NCBI RefSeq assembly: GCF_000525775.1
Contig: NZ_JALU01000016.1
Coordinates: 124,001-188,000 of the forward strand
Reading direction: 5' to 3'
Source: Mogibacterium timidum ATCC 33093
GTDB taxonomy: Bacteria > Bacillota > Clostridia > Peptostreptococcales > Anaerovoracaceae
DNA length: 64,000 nt
Part shown: positions 1 through 8,769 of the stretch, one piece after another
Numbering within the stretch: position 1 is the first letter of the stretch
Layout: each line of letters opens with the position of its first letter
Position numbers and translations under genes: made by a program
Notes under the pieces: generated by a model
Seen by the model: the letters and a program-made list of their open reading frames with translations, nothing else
Database searches by the model: none
Told to the model about the DNA's origin: nothing

Positions 1-2
1 CA

Positions 3-722
3 AACTCTCATTATGATATTCCGAGCGGGATCGCTCGTCAGCTGGCTGCAGAGATGGGAGGAATAAGCTTTGCGGATTTCAAGAGGCCGGGTATCCCGAT
101 TTCGAGCAAGGTTGCGGGCGAAGCGTTGCCGCGCGATTACAGGATTGTGCTTACACAGCTTTATCCGAAGGCTATTCTTAACGAACGTACAGATATAGAT
201 GCGTTGGGAGATGTAGCTAGGGAGCTGAGACAGGCAGCCGGCGTGATTGGAACCGGGGTCCTGAGAGATGTGCCAAATGATGTGGTTATAGAGCATTCGG
301 CAGCCATACGTGACAAGCTGGGTGACAGAGCCCTGTTGAGATCATTTTGCTATATGGGGGAAGTTGTGCGAACCCTTGAGGCCGGCAGCTACATTATCAC
401 CGATGATGTCGATAAATTCTTGAATACTTTCAAGCTGGCAGGAAACTCGCGTTTTAAGTATCTGCAGTCGTATGGTGTAGCAAATGCTCCGACCTTTGAG
501 GACCTTGCAATCGCGCTTGCAGTAAGCGACGAGCTCCTATATGATGGCGGCGCTTCGGCAATTATGGGAGACGGAACGAAGGGGATATCCATTGCAATTG
601 CCGGATCCGGGAGAGTCGATGATTATGTCAAATCCATGCAGCTGATATTTGGCAGCGGATCTGAGGATGAGATTTCGGATGTGTGTTGCTTCAGTAGCTG
701 CGGACTGTTCAGATTAGTGTGA
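3..722 (+). CDS. Unrecognised protein, C-terminal part; tail possibly frameshifted
   Basis: The frame is open from the first complete codon at position 3, so the start lies outside the window. About 240 residues are visible. They are soluble-looking, with no membrane segment and no motif I can assign; a GDGTKGISIAIAGSGR stretch sits near the end. The last residues in this frame are Cys-rich (VCCFSSCGLFRLV) and look unlike the rest. From 698 to 835 another frame continues without a break and ends in a coding-looking tail (GTNITMEFVPGHAVDKYN), followed closely by a terminator. That suggests a frameshift near 690-720 and a true end at 835. No function is proposed. Confidence 0.6.
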   Translation, partial: NSHYDIPSGIARQLAAEMGGISFADFKRPGIPISSKVAGEALPRDYRIVLTQLYPKAILNERTDIDALGDVARELRQAAGVIGTGVLRDVPNDVVIEHSAAIRDKLGDRALLRSFCYMGEVVRTLEAGSYIITDDVDKFLNTFKLAGNSRFKYLQSYGVANAPTFEDLAIALAVSDELLYDGGASAIMGDGTKGISIAIAGSGRVDDYVKSMQLIFGSGSEDEISDVCCFSSCGLFRLV

Positions 723-842
723 ACGGCACGAGGAAGCCTTCCGGCAAATTGTCTGGCAGGCTTGCTGATGAGCCGGGAACAAACATCACGATGGAGTTCG
801 TGCCCGGACACGCTGTTGATAAGTATAATATATAGCGAATAC

Positions 843-878
843 AAAACGCTGCACTCCCCGCAAAGAGTGCAGCGTTTT
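843..878. terminator. Bidirectional Rho-independent terminator
   Basis: A perfect 14-bp stem (AAAACGCTGCACTC with GAGTGCAGCGTTTT) closes an 8-nt loop. A-rich and T-rich flanks on the two sides let it serve the plus-strand gene before it and the convergent DUF975 gene after it. Confidence 0.85.
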
Positions 879-944
879 CAGTACCGTTGTTATATTAAAA
901 TCAGCTTTTAGTGTGAAACAGTTCGGGCAGGCATACTCGGAACA

Positions 945-1718
945 TCAGCGAGCACTTTCGGTACTGTCATATCCTCCAACGCTATCAGCTCCAACCCTAT
1001 AGTCATCTCCGGACTTGCCTGCGAGCAGCCTGTATAGTTCCGCGTTGCTGGCCAGCACGTACGGGAAGGTCCAAAATATTCCTACGATTCCTCCGGTGAT
1101 TACGCTGAGCAGATGCCAACCTATAAACGAGAGATCAAATACAAAAGACTTCCATTTATTGCCCATCATCATTTCTTCGGAACGTGCAAGCGCTTCGTTG
1201 GTATTGATATCCGGATTCTCTGCCAAGATGTATGGAACCATTCGGTACGCATAGGATTTGATTATTCCCGGAACAATCAGAACGAGTGTCCATAGGAATA
1301 TCCAAAGGTTACTGAAGAACATGGTTTTAGTAACATTGAGGTAATTGCTTTTGAATCCGTCACCGAGATGCGTTCCCTTAGCTTCACCCGTAGAGTTGTG
1401 AAGGAAAAACGAGTATATGCTCACATTGAGCGGGTTTAAGACAAATATTCTGACAGCAAGTCCGATCGTGAAAGTTATCAGAAATACGCCCAGAATAATG
1501 ATGCTTAATTGATACAGCGTATAGCTGTCTGCCATGCTATATGACGATGAGGAATGAATGGTGTTATGTGAATCAGAGGTATGTCCGAATTTGCGTATTA
1601 CGGTTAAGCCACCGGCTACAAATAATACATATATCAGGCTCACGAGCACCGAATTCCAGTAGTTTGCCATGAATCGTTTTCTGCCCTTAGCTCTAAGCTC
1701 CGGTCTGTTTATCAACAT
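945..1718 (-). CDS. DUF975 family integral membrane protein
   Basis: A 257-residue protein beginning with the RPELRAKGRKRFMANYW segment typical of DUF975 proteins, followed by about five hydrophobic segments: near residues 22-45, 70-95, 133-155, 190-215 and a weaker one. The family is a poorly characterised membrane family common in Firmicutes, and no activity is known to me. The start follows two AGGAG-like sites (reverse complement of 1720-1738) at suitable spacing. The C-terminal tail is hydrophilic and Ser/Asp-rich. It is monocistronic and convergent with the gene on its left. Confidence 0.8.
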   Translation of the reverse strand: MLINRPELRAKGRKRFMANYWNSVLVSLIYVLFVAGGLTVIRKFGHTSDSHNTIHSSSSYSMADSYTLYQLSIIILGVFLITFTIGLAVRIFVLNPLNVSIYSFFLHNSTGEAKGTHLGDGFKSNYLNVTKTMFFSNLWIFLWTLVLIVPGIIKSYAYRMVPYILAENPDINTNEALARSEEMMMGNKWKSFVFDLSFIGWHLLSVITGGIVGIFWTFPYVLASNAELYRLLAGKSGDDYRVGADSVGGYDSTESAR

Positions 1719-1937
1719 ATTTATCTCCTTTATCTCCTTAAATTTAATGTACGTCTACAATAGGATAAATTACCGATTATGTCATGTCAATTTGATACCG
1801 TGCACTTTAAGAAAAAATTAAATACGGGCAGCGAACTGTCCCGACTTACCGGACCGGTATCGTTACCCGTATGATTATTTGAACTTGAAGCCTGCGCTGC
1901 AGTAACCTGTGGCCGGCTTGGTATGCGGTCTCCCTTG

Positions 1938-3248
1938 CTACTTGCCGATATATCTGCTCTCGATGTAGTAGCGCTTCTCGTTAGCTTCGCCCATCGAGAA
2001 CGTCTTTCTAGGCAGTGCGCCATCTGCTGCGACTGCAGGGAAGAGCATGAACTTGTCCATAGCCGGAAGTGCGAAGCCGGCATTGCCGGTCTCGGCAGAA
2101 AGCGACTCAAGCGCCTTGGTGCCGTGGATGTAGTCGATGTCCACGGATTTTCTCTCTTTAACCAACACGTCCAGAGCATTCTGAAGAACACCTACCTCCA
2201 GCTGAGCGGAAGGTCCTTCTACGATGATGGTTCCTCTTACTCCACCCGCCAGGCATGGAATTGCAAATCCGCCAGCCGGAGCAGCTGTTCCCTCCGGGGC
2301 GAGGTAGGCCTTCTCGTTCTGCTCGTTGAGCAGCTCAACTGCCTCCTGTACAAGCTCCTCACCGGACTGTCCGTTCTTGGCAAAGATGACACGGTGAATT
2401 GGCTCAAATACGATACCCTCGTCGTGGATGTTCTCAATTTCGCATAGTGCATATCTCGCAGGGTGAGTTTCAATTTCCTCCGGGGATAGAGTTTTCTTGA
2501 TATTTTCCCAGTTAGTCTTAGCTGTAGCGAGCGAGTGGTTGCCGTCCCCCATAGCCTGGAAGATTACATTACCGGCACCATACTTCGCCTCTGCCTTGTC
2601 GTATAGAGCGGAAAGCGCTGCCTGTGCACCGGCAAGCTCTTTTTCCTCGATGAAGCAACCGGTGATATGTCCGCCATCGAGCATTAGGTCTGTATCGTAG
2701 ATCTGCTTCATAGGTGCGTTGACAAGTGGCTCTATTACACTCTTGTCCGGGTCGTCGATAAGAATCAGAATGTGTGGGAGCTCAATAGGAGCACCTTCTC
2801 TGATTCTAAGTCTAGGTGGAATTCTTTCAACAACAGTTCCCTCGGTGGCTCTGGTGAGCGATGTGGAACCCTTGTTAAAGTCATAAGCTTCGAGGTCTGT
2901 AGCTATTACGAGACCGAGACGAGTACGTCCTTCGGCGGTTCTCTTGACTAGCATGCAGCCGGATGCGAGGGTCTCGAGCGTGCCGTCGGACATGTATTTG
3001 TCCATATTCTCGCGGATAGCTTTGATTCTATCTGCTTCACCTTCCTTATCCAGATAGATTTCAGGCAGCATGAGGCGAAGTGCCGATGGTGCATCTCCAA
3101 CAATTTCTTCTACCTGCTTCCAATACTCAGGTTCAGAAGTATACTGGTCACAGGCTACCACAGCCCACTTTTCGTAGTCTGTACCGTCCTTAGGTACCAT
3201 TATTTCAGGGATATGGAAACCAAACTTGTTCCAATTATACATTGCCAT
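1938..3248 (-). CDS. DUF1015 family protein
   Basis: About 436 residues covering a full DUF1015 protein: an N-terminal FHIPEIMVPKDGTDYEKW segment, VACDQYTSEPEYW, and a central DGNHSLATAK motif characteristic of the family. The molecular function is unproven; in many clostridia such genes lie beside serine-biosynthesis genes, but none is visible here. The start at 3248 is chosen because an AGGAGG site lies about 8 nt upstream; a longer frame begins at 3272 ahead of that site and is less likely. The intergenic stretch 3249-3506 holds the divergent promoters of this gene and the HD gene. Confidence 0.85.
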   Translation of the reverse strand: MAMYNWNKFGFHIPEIMVPKDGTDYEKWAVVACDQYTSEPEYWKQVEEIVGDAPSALRLMLPEIYLDKEGEADRIKAIRENMDKYMSDGTLETLASGCMLVKRTAEGRTRLGLVIATDLEAYDFNKGSTSLTRATEGTVVERIPPRLRIREGAPIELPHILILIDDPDKSVIEPLVNAPMKQIYDTDLMLDGGHITGCFIEEKELAGAQAALSALYDKAEAKYGAGNVIFQAMGDGNHSLATAKTNWENIKKTLSPEEIETHPARYALCEIENIHDEGIVFEPIHRVIFAKNGQSGEELVQEAVELLNEQNEKAYLAPEGTAAPAGGFAIPCLAGGVRGTIIVEGPSAQLEVGVLQNALDVLVKERKSVDIDYIHGTKALESLSAETGNAGFALPAMDKFMLFPAVAADGALPRKTFSMGEANEKRYYIESRYIGK

Positions 3249-3506
3249 TGCTTTAATACCTCCTGTGGTCATTCAATTTATATATTCCCGACATTTCTAT
3301 TATTTATTATCGAAGCGCAAAATGCAATAATTCAATTCTGTTTATAGATTAAAACAAAAAATGTTTTCAAGTCTGGTAAAGTTAATACAGGTTGCTGTAT
3401 ATTAGTCAATGACGTGAGACTTGTTTTACAAAAAAGAAAAAGATCGTTTATTATAAATTAGAATATATCCGTAAGAATAAAGAGTTTATATATAAGTAGG
3501 ATAAAC

Positions 3507-4025
3507 ATGTACATAGACAGAGAGAAACAGTTAGAATTATTTGATAAATACAATACGCCGGAGCGCGTGAGACGTCATTGCAACGAGGTTGCGAGGGTTG
3601 CTCGCATAATCGCGGAGAGACTCAACTCCAAGGGCTATGACATTAATATTGATGAACTCTATGGAGCGGCGCTGGTGCACGATGTGCTGAGAGCTGAGAA
3701 GGAGCATGACAAGCGCGGTGCGGAAATCCTGCTCGGACTTAATCTGCCCCGTGAGGCGGAGCTGGTCAGACGTCACATGACGTACGAGCCGTTCAATCAT
3801 GCCGGAGACTTTGAGGAAATAGACATCCTGTGTCTGGCAGACAGGGTGGTAAAGGAAGACCGCTATGTGGGGTTAGATGAACGCATGCAGTACCTGATAG
3901 ATAAGCCGGGCAAGAATCCTGAGCGGACAGCGAGGATACTCAAAGCCAAGATGCATACTCAGGGCATTATCGATGAACTTGAAGCTGTTATGGGCATAAG
4001 CCTGGATGCTCTGTGTGAAAAGTAA
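3507..4025 (+). CDS. HD domain phosphohydrolase
   Basis: A 172-residue single-domain HD protein. Metal-ligand candidates are His24 (RRHCNEVAR), the His58-Asp59 pair in ALVHDVLRAE, and later His/Asp residues in RRHMTYEP and CLADRVV. HD proteins of this size hydrolyse nucleotides or phosphomonoesters; the substrate cannot be read from the sequence. The gene is transcribed alone, divergent from the DUF1015 gene, and is followed by a short GC-rich hairpin. The leader before it (3300-3500) is AT-rich with no clear regulatory structure. Confidence 0.8.
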   Translation: MYIDREKQLELFDKYNTPERVRRHCNEVARVARIIAERLNSKGYDINIDELYGAALVHDVLRAEKEHDKRGAEILLGLNLPREAELVRRHMTYEPFNHAGDFEEIDILCLADRVVKEDRYVGLDERMQYLIDKPGKNPERTARILKAKMHTQGIIDELEAVMGISLDALCEK

Positions 4026-4046
4026 TTCTGCTTGCCCATCCTATGA

Positions 4047-4076
4047 CCCGGGGGTGCTGTGACCCGGGGTGTTTTT
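4047..4076 (+). terminator. Probable Rho-independent terminator
   Basis: Two CCCGGG blocks 10 nt apart can pair and are followed by a short T-run. The stem is only 6 bp, so this is moderately supported. Confidence 0.5.
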
Positions 4077-4148
4077 CGGTTAAATTTCTGCATAGATTGA
4101 TGCAGAAGCTGTTTGCGGATGTCGGATAATGTGCCTTACGATTATAGA

Positions 4149-5219
4149 CTATAGACAGATTATTCCGCCGCCGAGCACGTAATCTCCGTCGTAGATGACG
4201 ACTGATTGACCTCCGGTGATAGCACGCTGCGGTTCATCGAATATGATTCTGACTTCGGTTTCGTTAATAGGGATGATTGTTGCAGGAGCCTCCTTGTGCT
4301 TGTAGCGAATTCTGGCCTTGGCTCTAAACTTCGCGTCCGGGCATGCGATTGATACCCAGTTGAAATCCCTGGCGACCAGCTCTCTTGTAAATAGATCCTC
4401 GTTTGATCCGAGCACTACCTCATTGTTTTCTACATCAATATACTGCACATACATTGGTTGCTTGAGGGCGAGACCGAGACCTTTTCTCTGCCCAACCGTA
4501 TAGTGGATGATGCCCTTGTGTACGCCGAGCACATTGCCATCCATATCTACGAAGTTGCCAGGCTCGTGTCTTTTGCCGGTATACCTTTCGATAAACGCGG
4601 CATAGTTTCCGTCAGGAATGAAGCAGATGTCCTGACTCTCCCTGCGTTTTGCGTTTATGAAGCCATGATCTTCAGCGATTTTGCGGGTTTCCGCCTTGTG
4701 TAGAAGCCCGAGAGGGAACATCGTGTGTGCAAGCTGTTCCTGTGTTAGCGTGTACAGCACGTAGCTTTGATCCTTGGACAGATCCGCAGCTTTCTTGAGC
4801 TTGTATCTGCCGTCATCCCCATGTTCAATTATCGCGTAGTGGCCGGTGGCGATATAATCTTGATTCAATTCTTGACCGGCTCTGTACAGCTCGTCGAATT
4901 TTAATGTTCTGTTGCATTCGATGCATGGGTTAGGTGTCAGACCGTGCTCATAGGCATCGATAAATTTATCGATGACCTCTCTTTCAAACTCAGCCCTGAA
5001 GTCATATACCGTAAAGAGAATATCTAATTTATTTGCCACGCTGCATGCATCGTTTATGCTGTCAAGGCTGCAGCACGTTCCGGAACTGATACCAATCGTA
5101 TGGTTATCATATAGCCGCATTGTTACGCCGGTCGTTTCGTAACCGGCATTTCGTACGAGAAGGGCAGCTACACTGCTGTCTACACCGCCGCTCATAGCGA
5201 CGAGAACTTTCTTGCACAT
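4149..5219 (-). CDS. mnmA: tRNA-specific 2-thiouridylase MnmA
   Basis: MnmA installs the 2-thio group on U34 of Lys, Glu and Gln tRNAs, using ATP to activate the base and a persulfide relay for sulfur. The 356-residue protein has the N-type ATP pyrophosphatase loop SGGVDSS (residues 10-16). The catalytic and persulfide cysteines fall in NPCIECN (Cys99/Cys102) and SQDICF (Cys199); the 102/199 spacing matches the E. coli enzyme. The length is normal for the family. The ATG at 5219 follows a GGAG site. It is divergent from the metal-efflux cluster, with both promoters in 5220-5420. No IscS partner is adjacent. Confidence 0.97.
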   Translation of the reverse strand: MCKKVLVAMSGGVDSSVAALLVRNAGYETTGVTMRLYDNHTIGISSGTCCSLDSINDACSVANKLDILFTVYDFRAEFEREVIDKFIDAYEHGLTPNPCIECNRTLKFDELYRAGQELNQDYIATGHYAIIEHGDDGRYKLKKAADLSKDQSYVLYTLTQEQLAHTMFPLGLLHKAETRKIAEDHGFINAKRRESQDICFIPDGNYAAFIERYTGKRHEPGNFVDMDGNVLGVHKGIIHYTVGQRKGLGLALKQPMYVQYIDVENNEVVLGSNEDLFTRELVARDFNWVSIACPDAKFRAKARIRYKHKEAPATIIPINETEVRIIFDEPQRAITGGQSVVIYDGDYVLGGGIICL

Positions 5220-5320
5220 GTCTAGTCTCCTGATCTGTATTTAACTTACAAATTATATCATATAAAACATGTGCCGGTCTGAGCACGAGAAAAATCACAT
5301 TATATTTTAATAAAAGCATA

Positions 5321-5380
5321 TTGACGCGAATACATATTAGGAGTATATTCTAAATAGACATATGAATAATTGCTCATATG
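5321..5380 (+). promoter_or_regulatory. Promoter and palindromic operator of the metal-efflux cluster
   Basis: A TTGACG box (5321-5326), a 17-nt spacer and TATATT (5344-5349) form a good housekeeping promoter. Ten bases further on is the inverted repeat CATATGA-N8-TCATATG (5359-5380), the shape of SmtB/CadC/CzrA operators. It overlaps the expected transcription start, so repressor binding would block initiation. The position directly upstream of an ArsR-type gene supports autoregulation. Confidence 0.85.
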
Positions 5381-5421
5381 AACGAATGTGAAATTCATTT
5401 TCGTGTTGAAAAGGAGAGCGC

Positions 5422-5784
5422 ATGGCTATTAATGATACACCTCACTGCGAGATTAGCGAAGTACACGGCAGCACAGTAGAGCGGGTAGTGGGAGCAATGC
5501 CCGACGAAGACGAAATCTTTGATTTATCTGAATTATTCAAGGTATTTGGCGATTCCACCAGAATGAAGATTCTGTTCGCACTTTTCGAAGAAAAGCTGTG
5601 CGTGTGTGACCTTGCCGAGGCTTTGGGCATGACACAGTCTGCTATATCCCATCAGCTCAAGCTTCTGAAGCAGGCCAAGCTGGTCAAGTTCTCGAGAGCC
5701 GGCAAGATGGTGATCTATGAGCTGGCCGATGAGCATGTCAGGACTATAATCGCTGTCGGCAGAGAGCATATCGAAGAGCTATAG
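5422..5784 (+). CDS. ArsR/SmtB-family metal-sensing repressor
   Basis: A 120-residue winged-helix repressor. The recognition helix lies around residues 63-83 (DLAEALGMTQSAISHQLKLL). Two family metal sites can be seen. The alpha-3 type is Cys60-Val-Cys62 with Asp64, as in Cd/Pb sensors. The alpha-5 type is Asp103-x-His105-x10-His116-x2-Glu119, as in Zn sensors such as SmtB and CzrA. It should leave the palindrome at 5359-5380 when metal binds and so derepress the HMA protein and ATPase downstream. An AAGGAG site precedes the start. Which metal it senses cannot be decided from the sequence. Confidence 0.93.
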   Translation: MAINDTPHCEISEVHGSTVERVVGAMPDEDEIFDLSELFKVFGDSTRMKILFALFEEKLCVCDLAEALGMTQSAISHQLKLLKQAKLVKFSRAGKMVIYELADEHVRTIIAVGREHIEEL

Positions 5785-5866
5785 CTCTAAATAGACGGCT
5801 TATATATAACGGCATGGGTCTTATATCATGGCGAATAGCGTACTTTGATGTGGATCTGTCAGGCAG

Positions 5867-5883
5867 CGGTGTAGATTACACCG
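5867..5883 (+). other. Small intergenic hairpin between arsR-type gene and HMA gene
   Basis: A perfect 7-bp stem CGGTGTA/TACACCG with a 3-nt loop lies in the 148-nt gap between the repressor and HMA genes. No T-run follows, so it is not an obvious terminator; it could affect mRNA processing. Confidence 0.4.
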
Positions 5884-5932
5884 ACGAAATTTATAAACCA
5901 ATGCAAGGTATCAGTATAAAAAGGAGTAAATC

Positions 5933-6148
5933 ATGAAGAAAAAATTCAAGTGCGAGATTGATTGTGCGAACTGTGCAGCAAAGGTTGAAGATGCAATCAA
6001 GAAGCTGGATGGGGTTGAGGATGCCAAGGTTAACTTTCTGGCTCAGAAGTTCACTCTTGTTGCAGCTGATGATAAATTTGACGAAATTCTGACTACAGCT
6101 ATCAAGACAGGCAAGAAAATTGAGTCGGAGTTTGAGGTTGAGCTGTAA
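5933..6148 (+). CDS. Heavy-metal-associated (HMA) domain protein
   Basis: A 71-residue free-standing HMA (ferredoxin-fold) domain. The metal-binding CxxC is Cys11-Ala-Asn-Cys14, with an extra Cys at position 7 (FKCEIDCANCAAK). It would carry soft metal ions in the cytoplasm and hand them to the ATPase encoded next. In many P1B pumps this domain is the N-terminus of the pump; here the pump lacks it. AAGGAG lies 7 nt upstream of the start. It is probably co-transcribed from the ArsR-controlled promoter, although 147 nt separate it from the ATPase gene. Confidence 0.9.
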   Translation: MKKKFKCEIDCANCAAKVEDAIKKLDGVEDAKVNFLAQKFTLVAADDKFDEILTTAIKTGKKIESEFEVEL

Positions 6149-6241
6149 GCAATAAACTGATCAAGCTCTTGGGAATAATCTATTTTCTTGGATATATGTG
6201 CAGCGATTTGCTTAGAATATTATGCGCGAACTTATATTGGG

Positions 6242-6299
6242 ACGCTTGTAACGAAATATACTGGAGCGGAACACTTGTAACGAGGTAGACCGGAGATGA
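6242..6299 (+). repeat. Imperfect 29-bp tandem repeat before the ATPase start
   Basis: Two adjacent 29-nt units share ACnCTTGTAACGA and a GGAG end; the second unit ends in the ATPase start codon. The copies differ at several positions, so this is an old duplication. The GAGG used as ribosome site (6282-6285) lies in the second copy. Confidence 0.6.
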
Positions 6300-8197
6300 A
6301 CAAAAAACAGCGTAATAGAAACAAACGAATAGTGGTCGCTCTAATATGCTTTGCTGTGCTTATGGCGCTGAACATTACCGGCAAGCTCAGGGGACTGAAC
6401 GGTTACGTGCTGTTCATAATCTATTTCATTCCATATCTGATTGTCGGCTGCGATGTAATAGTCAGAGCCGCAAAGAACATTAGCAATGGTCAGGTCTTTG
6501 ATGAAAATTTTCTGATGATGATTGCGACCTTCGCCGCATTTGGACTGGGTGCTTTCGGCGACGCTCAGTATTCCGAAGCTCTCGCCGTGATGTTGTTCTA
6601 TCAGATAGGTGAAGCTTTTCAGGATTACGCAGTCGGACAATCCAGGGCGTCTATAACAGAGATGATGGAGATAGCGCCGGAATCCGCGTTTATATTGAAT
6701 GGAGACAGTGCTGAAGAGGTTTCTCCCGATGATGTTGAGATTGGCAGCATAATCGTTATCAGACCCGGAGATAAGGTGCCGCTTGATGGAGTGGTTATAG
6801 ATGGAAGCTCCTTCCTTGATACGTCTGCACTCACAGGAGAGTCAGTTCCCAGAAGGGTGTCAGAAGGCGATGATATCATATCCGGCTGTGTGAACGGTGA
6901 AGGAACGCTCAAGGTTAAGGTTACCAGGGAGTATGATGATTCCACAGTTGCCAAGATTCTTGAGCTTGTTGAAAATGCAAGCACGAGGAAGGCGGTGCTC
7001 GAGAACTTCGTTACGAGGTTTGCGAGAGTATACACACCGATTGTAACCATCGGCGCCGCACTGCTGGCCCTCATACTGCCGCCGGCATTCAACTTATCCT
7101 GGGCAGACGGTATCGAAAGAGCCTGCAACTTCCTGATAGTATCTTGCCCATGTGCACTTGTCATATCTGTTCCGTTGGGTTTCTTTGGAGGCATAGGAGC
7201 TGCATCTAAGCTGGGAGTGCTCGTCAAGGGAAGTAATTTCCTCGAGGCAGCCGCAAGCCTTGATACTATGGTGTTTGATAAGACGGGAACGCTCACCGAG
7301 GGAGAATTCAAGGTATCAAAGGTCGTGCCTGCAGAGGGCGTCAGCAAAGCAGAGCTGCTGGAGCTGGCGGCATATGGTGAGCTGTATGCAACTCATCCAA
7401 TTGGCAAGTCCATACTTGAAGCCGTGGAAAGCGATAGTCTGGATACGAGCAGATTGAACGATTTGCAGAATATCTCAGGCAAAGGAACGACAGCTGATCT
7501 GGATGGGAAGCGTCTGTTGGTCGGAAGTCACAAGCTTATGGCGGAAAATAGCATTTCGAATATCAGCGATGGATATACTGCTGAAGCCGGGACGCTGACA
7601 TTCGTATCATATGACGGAGTATATAAGGGATACATAGTAATTTCGGATACTGTCAAGGAGAACGCGAAAGAAAGTATAGCTGCTGTCAAGCGCGAGGGCA
7701 TCCGCAAGACTGTTATGCTGAGCGGAGACAGGCAAGCTGCTGCAGAGACTGTGGCGAAGGAGCTCGGGTTGGATGAGGTTAAGTACGAGCTGCTCCCTGC
7801 AGATAAAATCTCTGAGTTAGAGAAACTGATCGGCAATAGGTGTGAGGGCGACGGCAAGCTCGGATATGTGGGTGACGGTATCAACGACGCACCGGTTCTC
7901 ATGAGAGCCGATGTGGGGATTGCCATGGGCTCGCTCGGATCTGATGCAGCAATCGAAGCAGCGGATATCGTGCTTATGGATGATGATCTCCGCAAGCTTT
8001 CATTAATTCTGAGAATTGCACGCAGGACTATGAAAATCGTAAAATCCAACATCGCATTTGCAATCGGTGTCAAGATCATCATACTGATTTTATCAGCGAT
8101 TGGACTTGCCTCGATGTGGATGGCGGTATTTGGAGATGTAGGTGTCAGCATAATCTGTATCCTCAACTCGATGCGGGTACTTCGGTACAAGCAATAA
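6296..8197 (+). CDS. P1B-type heavy-metal (Zn/Cd/Pb-class) efflux ATPase, CadA/ZntA-like
   Basis: A 633-residue P-type ATPase that would export divalent soft metals. Motifs in order: ALTGESVPR actuator loop (about 180), membrane metal site SCPCAL (about 284), phosphorylation motif DKTGTLTEG (about 327), HP motif ATHPIG, and GDGINDAP (about 526). The last helix region carries the Lys/Asp pattern of ZntA/CadA (SNIAFAIGVK and FGDVGVS). It has no N-terminal metal-binding domain, which the preceding HMA gene may supply in trans. The start at 6296 is the only one available after an in-frame stop at 6278. The cluster is ended by the hairpin at 8247-8284. Confidence 0.94.
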   Translation: MNKKQRNRNKRIVVALICFAVLMALNITGKLRGLNGYVLFIIYFIPYLIVGCDVIVRAAKNISNGQVFDENFLMMIATFAAFGLGAFGDAQYSEALAVMLFYQIGEAFQDYAVGQSRASITEMMEIAPESAFILNGDSAEEVSPDDVEIGSIIVIRPGDKVPLDGVVIDGSSFLDTSALTGESVPRRVSEGDDIISGCVNGEGTLKVKVTREYDDSTVAKILELVENASTRKAVLENFVTRFARVYTPIVTIGAALLALILPPAFNLSWADGIERACNFLIVSCPCALVISVPLGFFGGIGAASKLGVLVKGSNFLEAAASLDTMVFDKTGTLTEGEFKVSKVVPAEGVSKAELLELAAYGELYATHPIGKSILEAVESDSLDTSRLNDLQNISGKGTTADLDGKRLLVGSHKLMAENSISNISDGYTAEAGTLTFVSYDGVYKGYIVISDTVKENAKESIAAVKREGIRKTVMLSGDRQAAAETVAKELGLDEVKYELLPADKISELEKLIGNRCEGDGKLGYVGDGINDAPVLMRADVGIAMGSLGSDAAIEAADIVLMDDDLRKLSLILRIARRTMKIVKSNIAFAIGVKIIILILSAIGLASMWMAVFGDVGVSIICILNSMRVLRYKQ

Positions 8198-8216
8198 CGA
8201 TATTTTCATGCACCGT

Positions 8217-8245
8217 TTGACTTAGCAAATGAAAAGGAATAAAAT
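8217..8245 (+). promoter_or_regulatory. Promoter of the Fur-family gene
   Basis: TTGACT (8217-8222), a 17-nt spacer and TAAAAT (8240-8245) give a good housekeeping promoter, pointing to separate transcription of the Fur-type gene. Confidence 0.65.
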
Positions 8246-8246
8246 T

Positions 8247-8284
8247 AAATCGGTTTTCAATTCATGGGAGTTGAAAACCGATTT
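8247..8284 (+). terminator. 14-bp inverted repeat: terminator of the ATPase gene and/or operator
   Basis: Perfect inverted repeat AAATCGGTTTTCAA / TTGAAAACCGATTT with a 10-nt loop, followed by T-rich sequence, so it can terminate the ATPase transcript. It also covers the expected start of the transcript from the promoter at 8217-8245, exactly where a repressor operator would lie. Both roles are possible. Confidence 0.7.
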
Positions 8285-8310
8285 TTCTGGGAATCTATAG
8301 GGGTGAGATT

Positions 8311-8742
8311 GTGGAAGCTAAGAAAAGATATAGAACTAAGCAGTACGATGAACTGGTGGAGTACATCTCTTCGATTCCGGGACAGCATTTTACGGTTAAC
8401 GATCTGTATATGCATTTTGCCGGAAAGGATCAGGCGATTGGTGTCACTACGCTTTACAGACATCTGCAGCGCATGATTGGCGAGGGTATCGTCAGCAAAT
8501 ACGCAGTCGGTACAACCGGGGCGGCCTGTTTCGAATATGTAGGAGGTAACGAGTCCGGTGAGACAGCTAACGCATATCATTGCAAGTGCGAGGGCTGCGG
8601 CAAGCTTATTCACGTATACTGCGACAAGATAATGGATATAGAGAAGCACCTCGAGGAGGAGCATGGTTTTAAGGTGGATCCGTTCCGCACGGTTTTCTAC
8701 GGGCTGTGCGGAGACTGCATGTCCGAAGCGTCTGACAAGTAA
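8311..8742 (+). CDS. Fur-family transcriptional regulator (Zur-like)
   Basis: A 143-residue Fur-fold regulator: winged helix near residues 10-80 (VNDLYMHFAGKDQAIGVTTLYRHLQRM) and a C-terminal dimerisation domain with structural zinc cysteines (HCKCEGCGK and LCGDC) and a His/Asp-rich sensing region (HVYCDKIMDIEKHLEEEH). The start is GTG at 8311 after AGGGGTGAG. Its place beside a Zn/Cd pump favours zinc sensing, but Fur, Zur and PerR members cannot be separated reliably by eye. Likely autoregulated through the inverted repeat upstream. The MATE gene starts 28 nt after its stop. Confidence 0.9.
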   Translation: MEAKKRYRTKQYDELVEYISSIPGQHFTVNDLYMHFAGKDQAIGVTTLYRHLQRMIGEGIVSKYAVGTTGAACFEYVGGNESGETANAYHCKCEGCGKLIHVYCDKIMDIEKHLEEEHGFKVDPFRTVFYGLCGDCMSEASDK

Positions 8743-8769
8743 CAGTGTGTAATGCAGGGTGTTAAGGGA

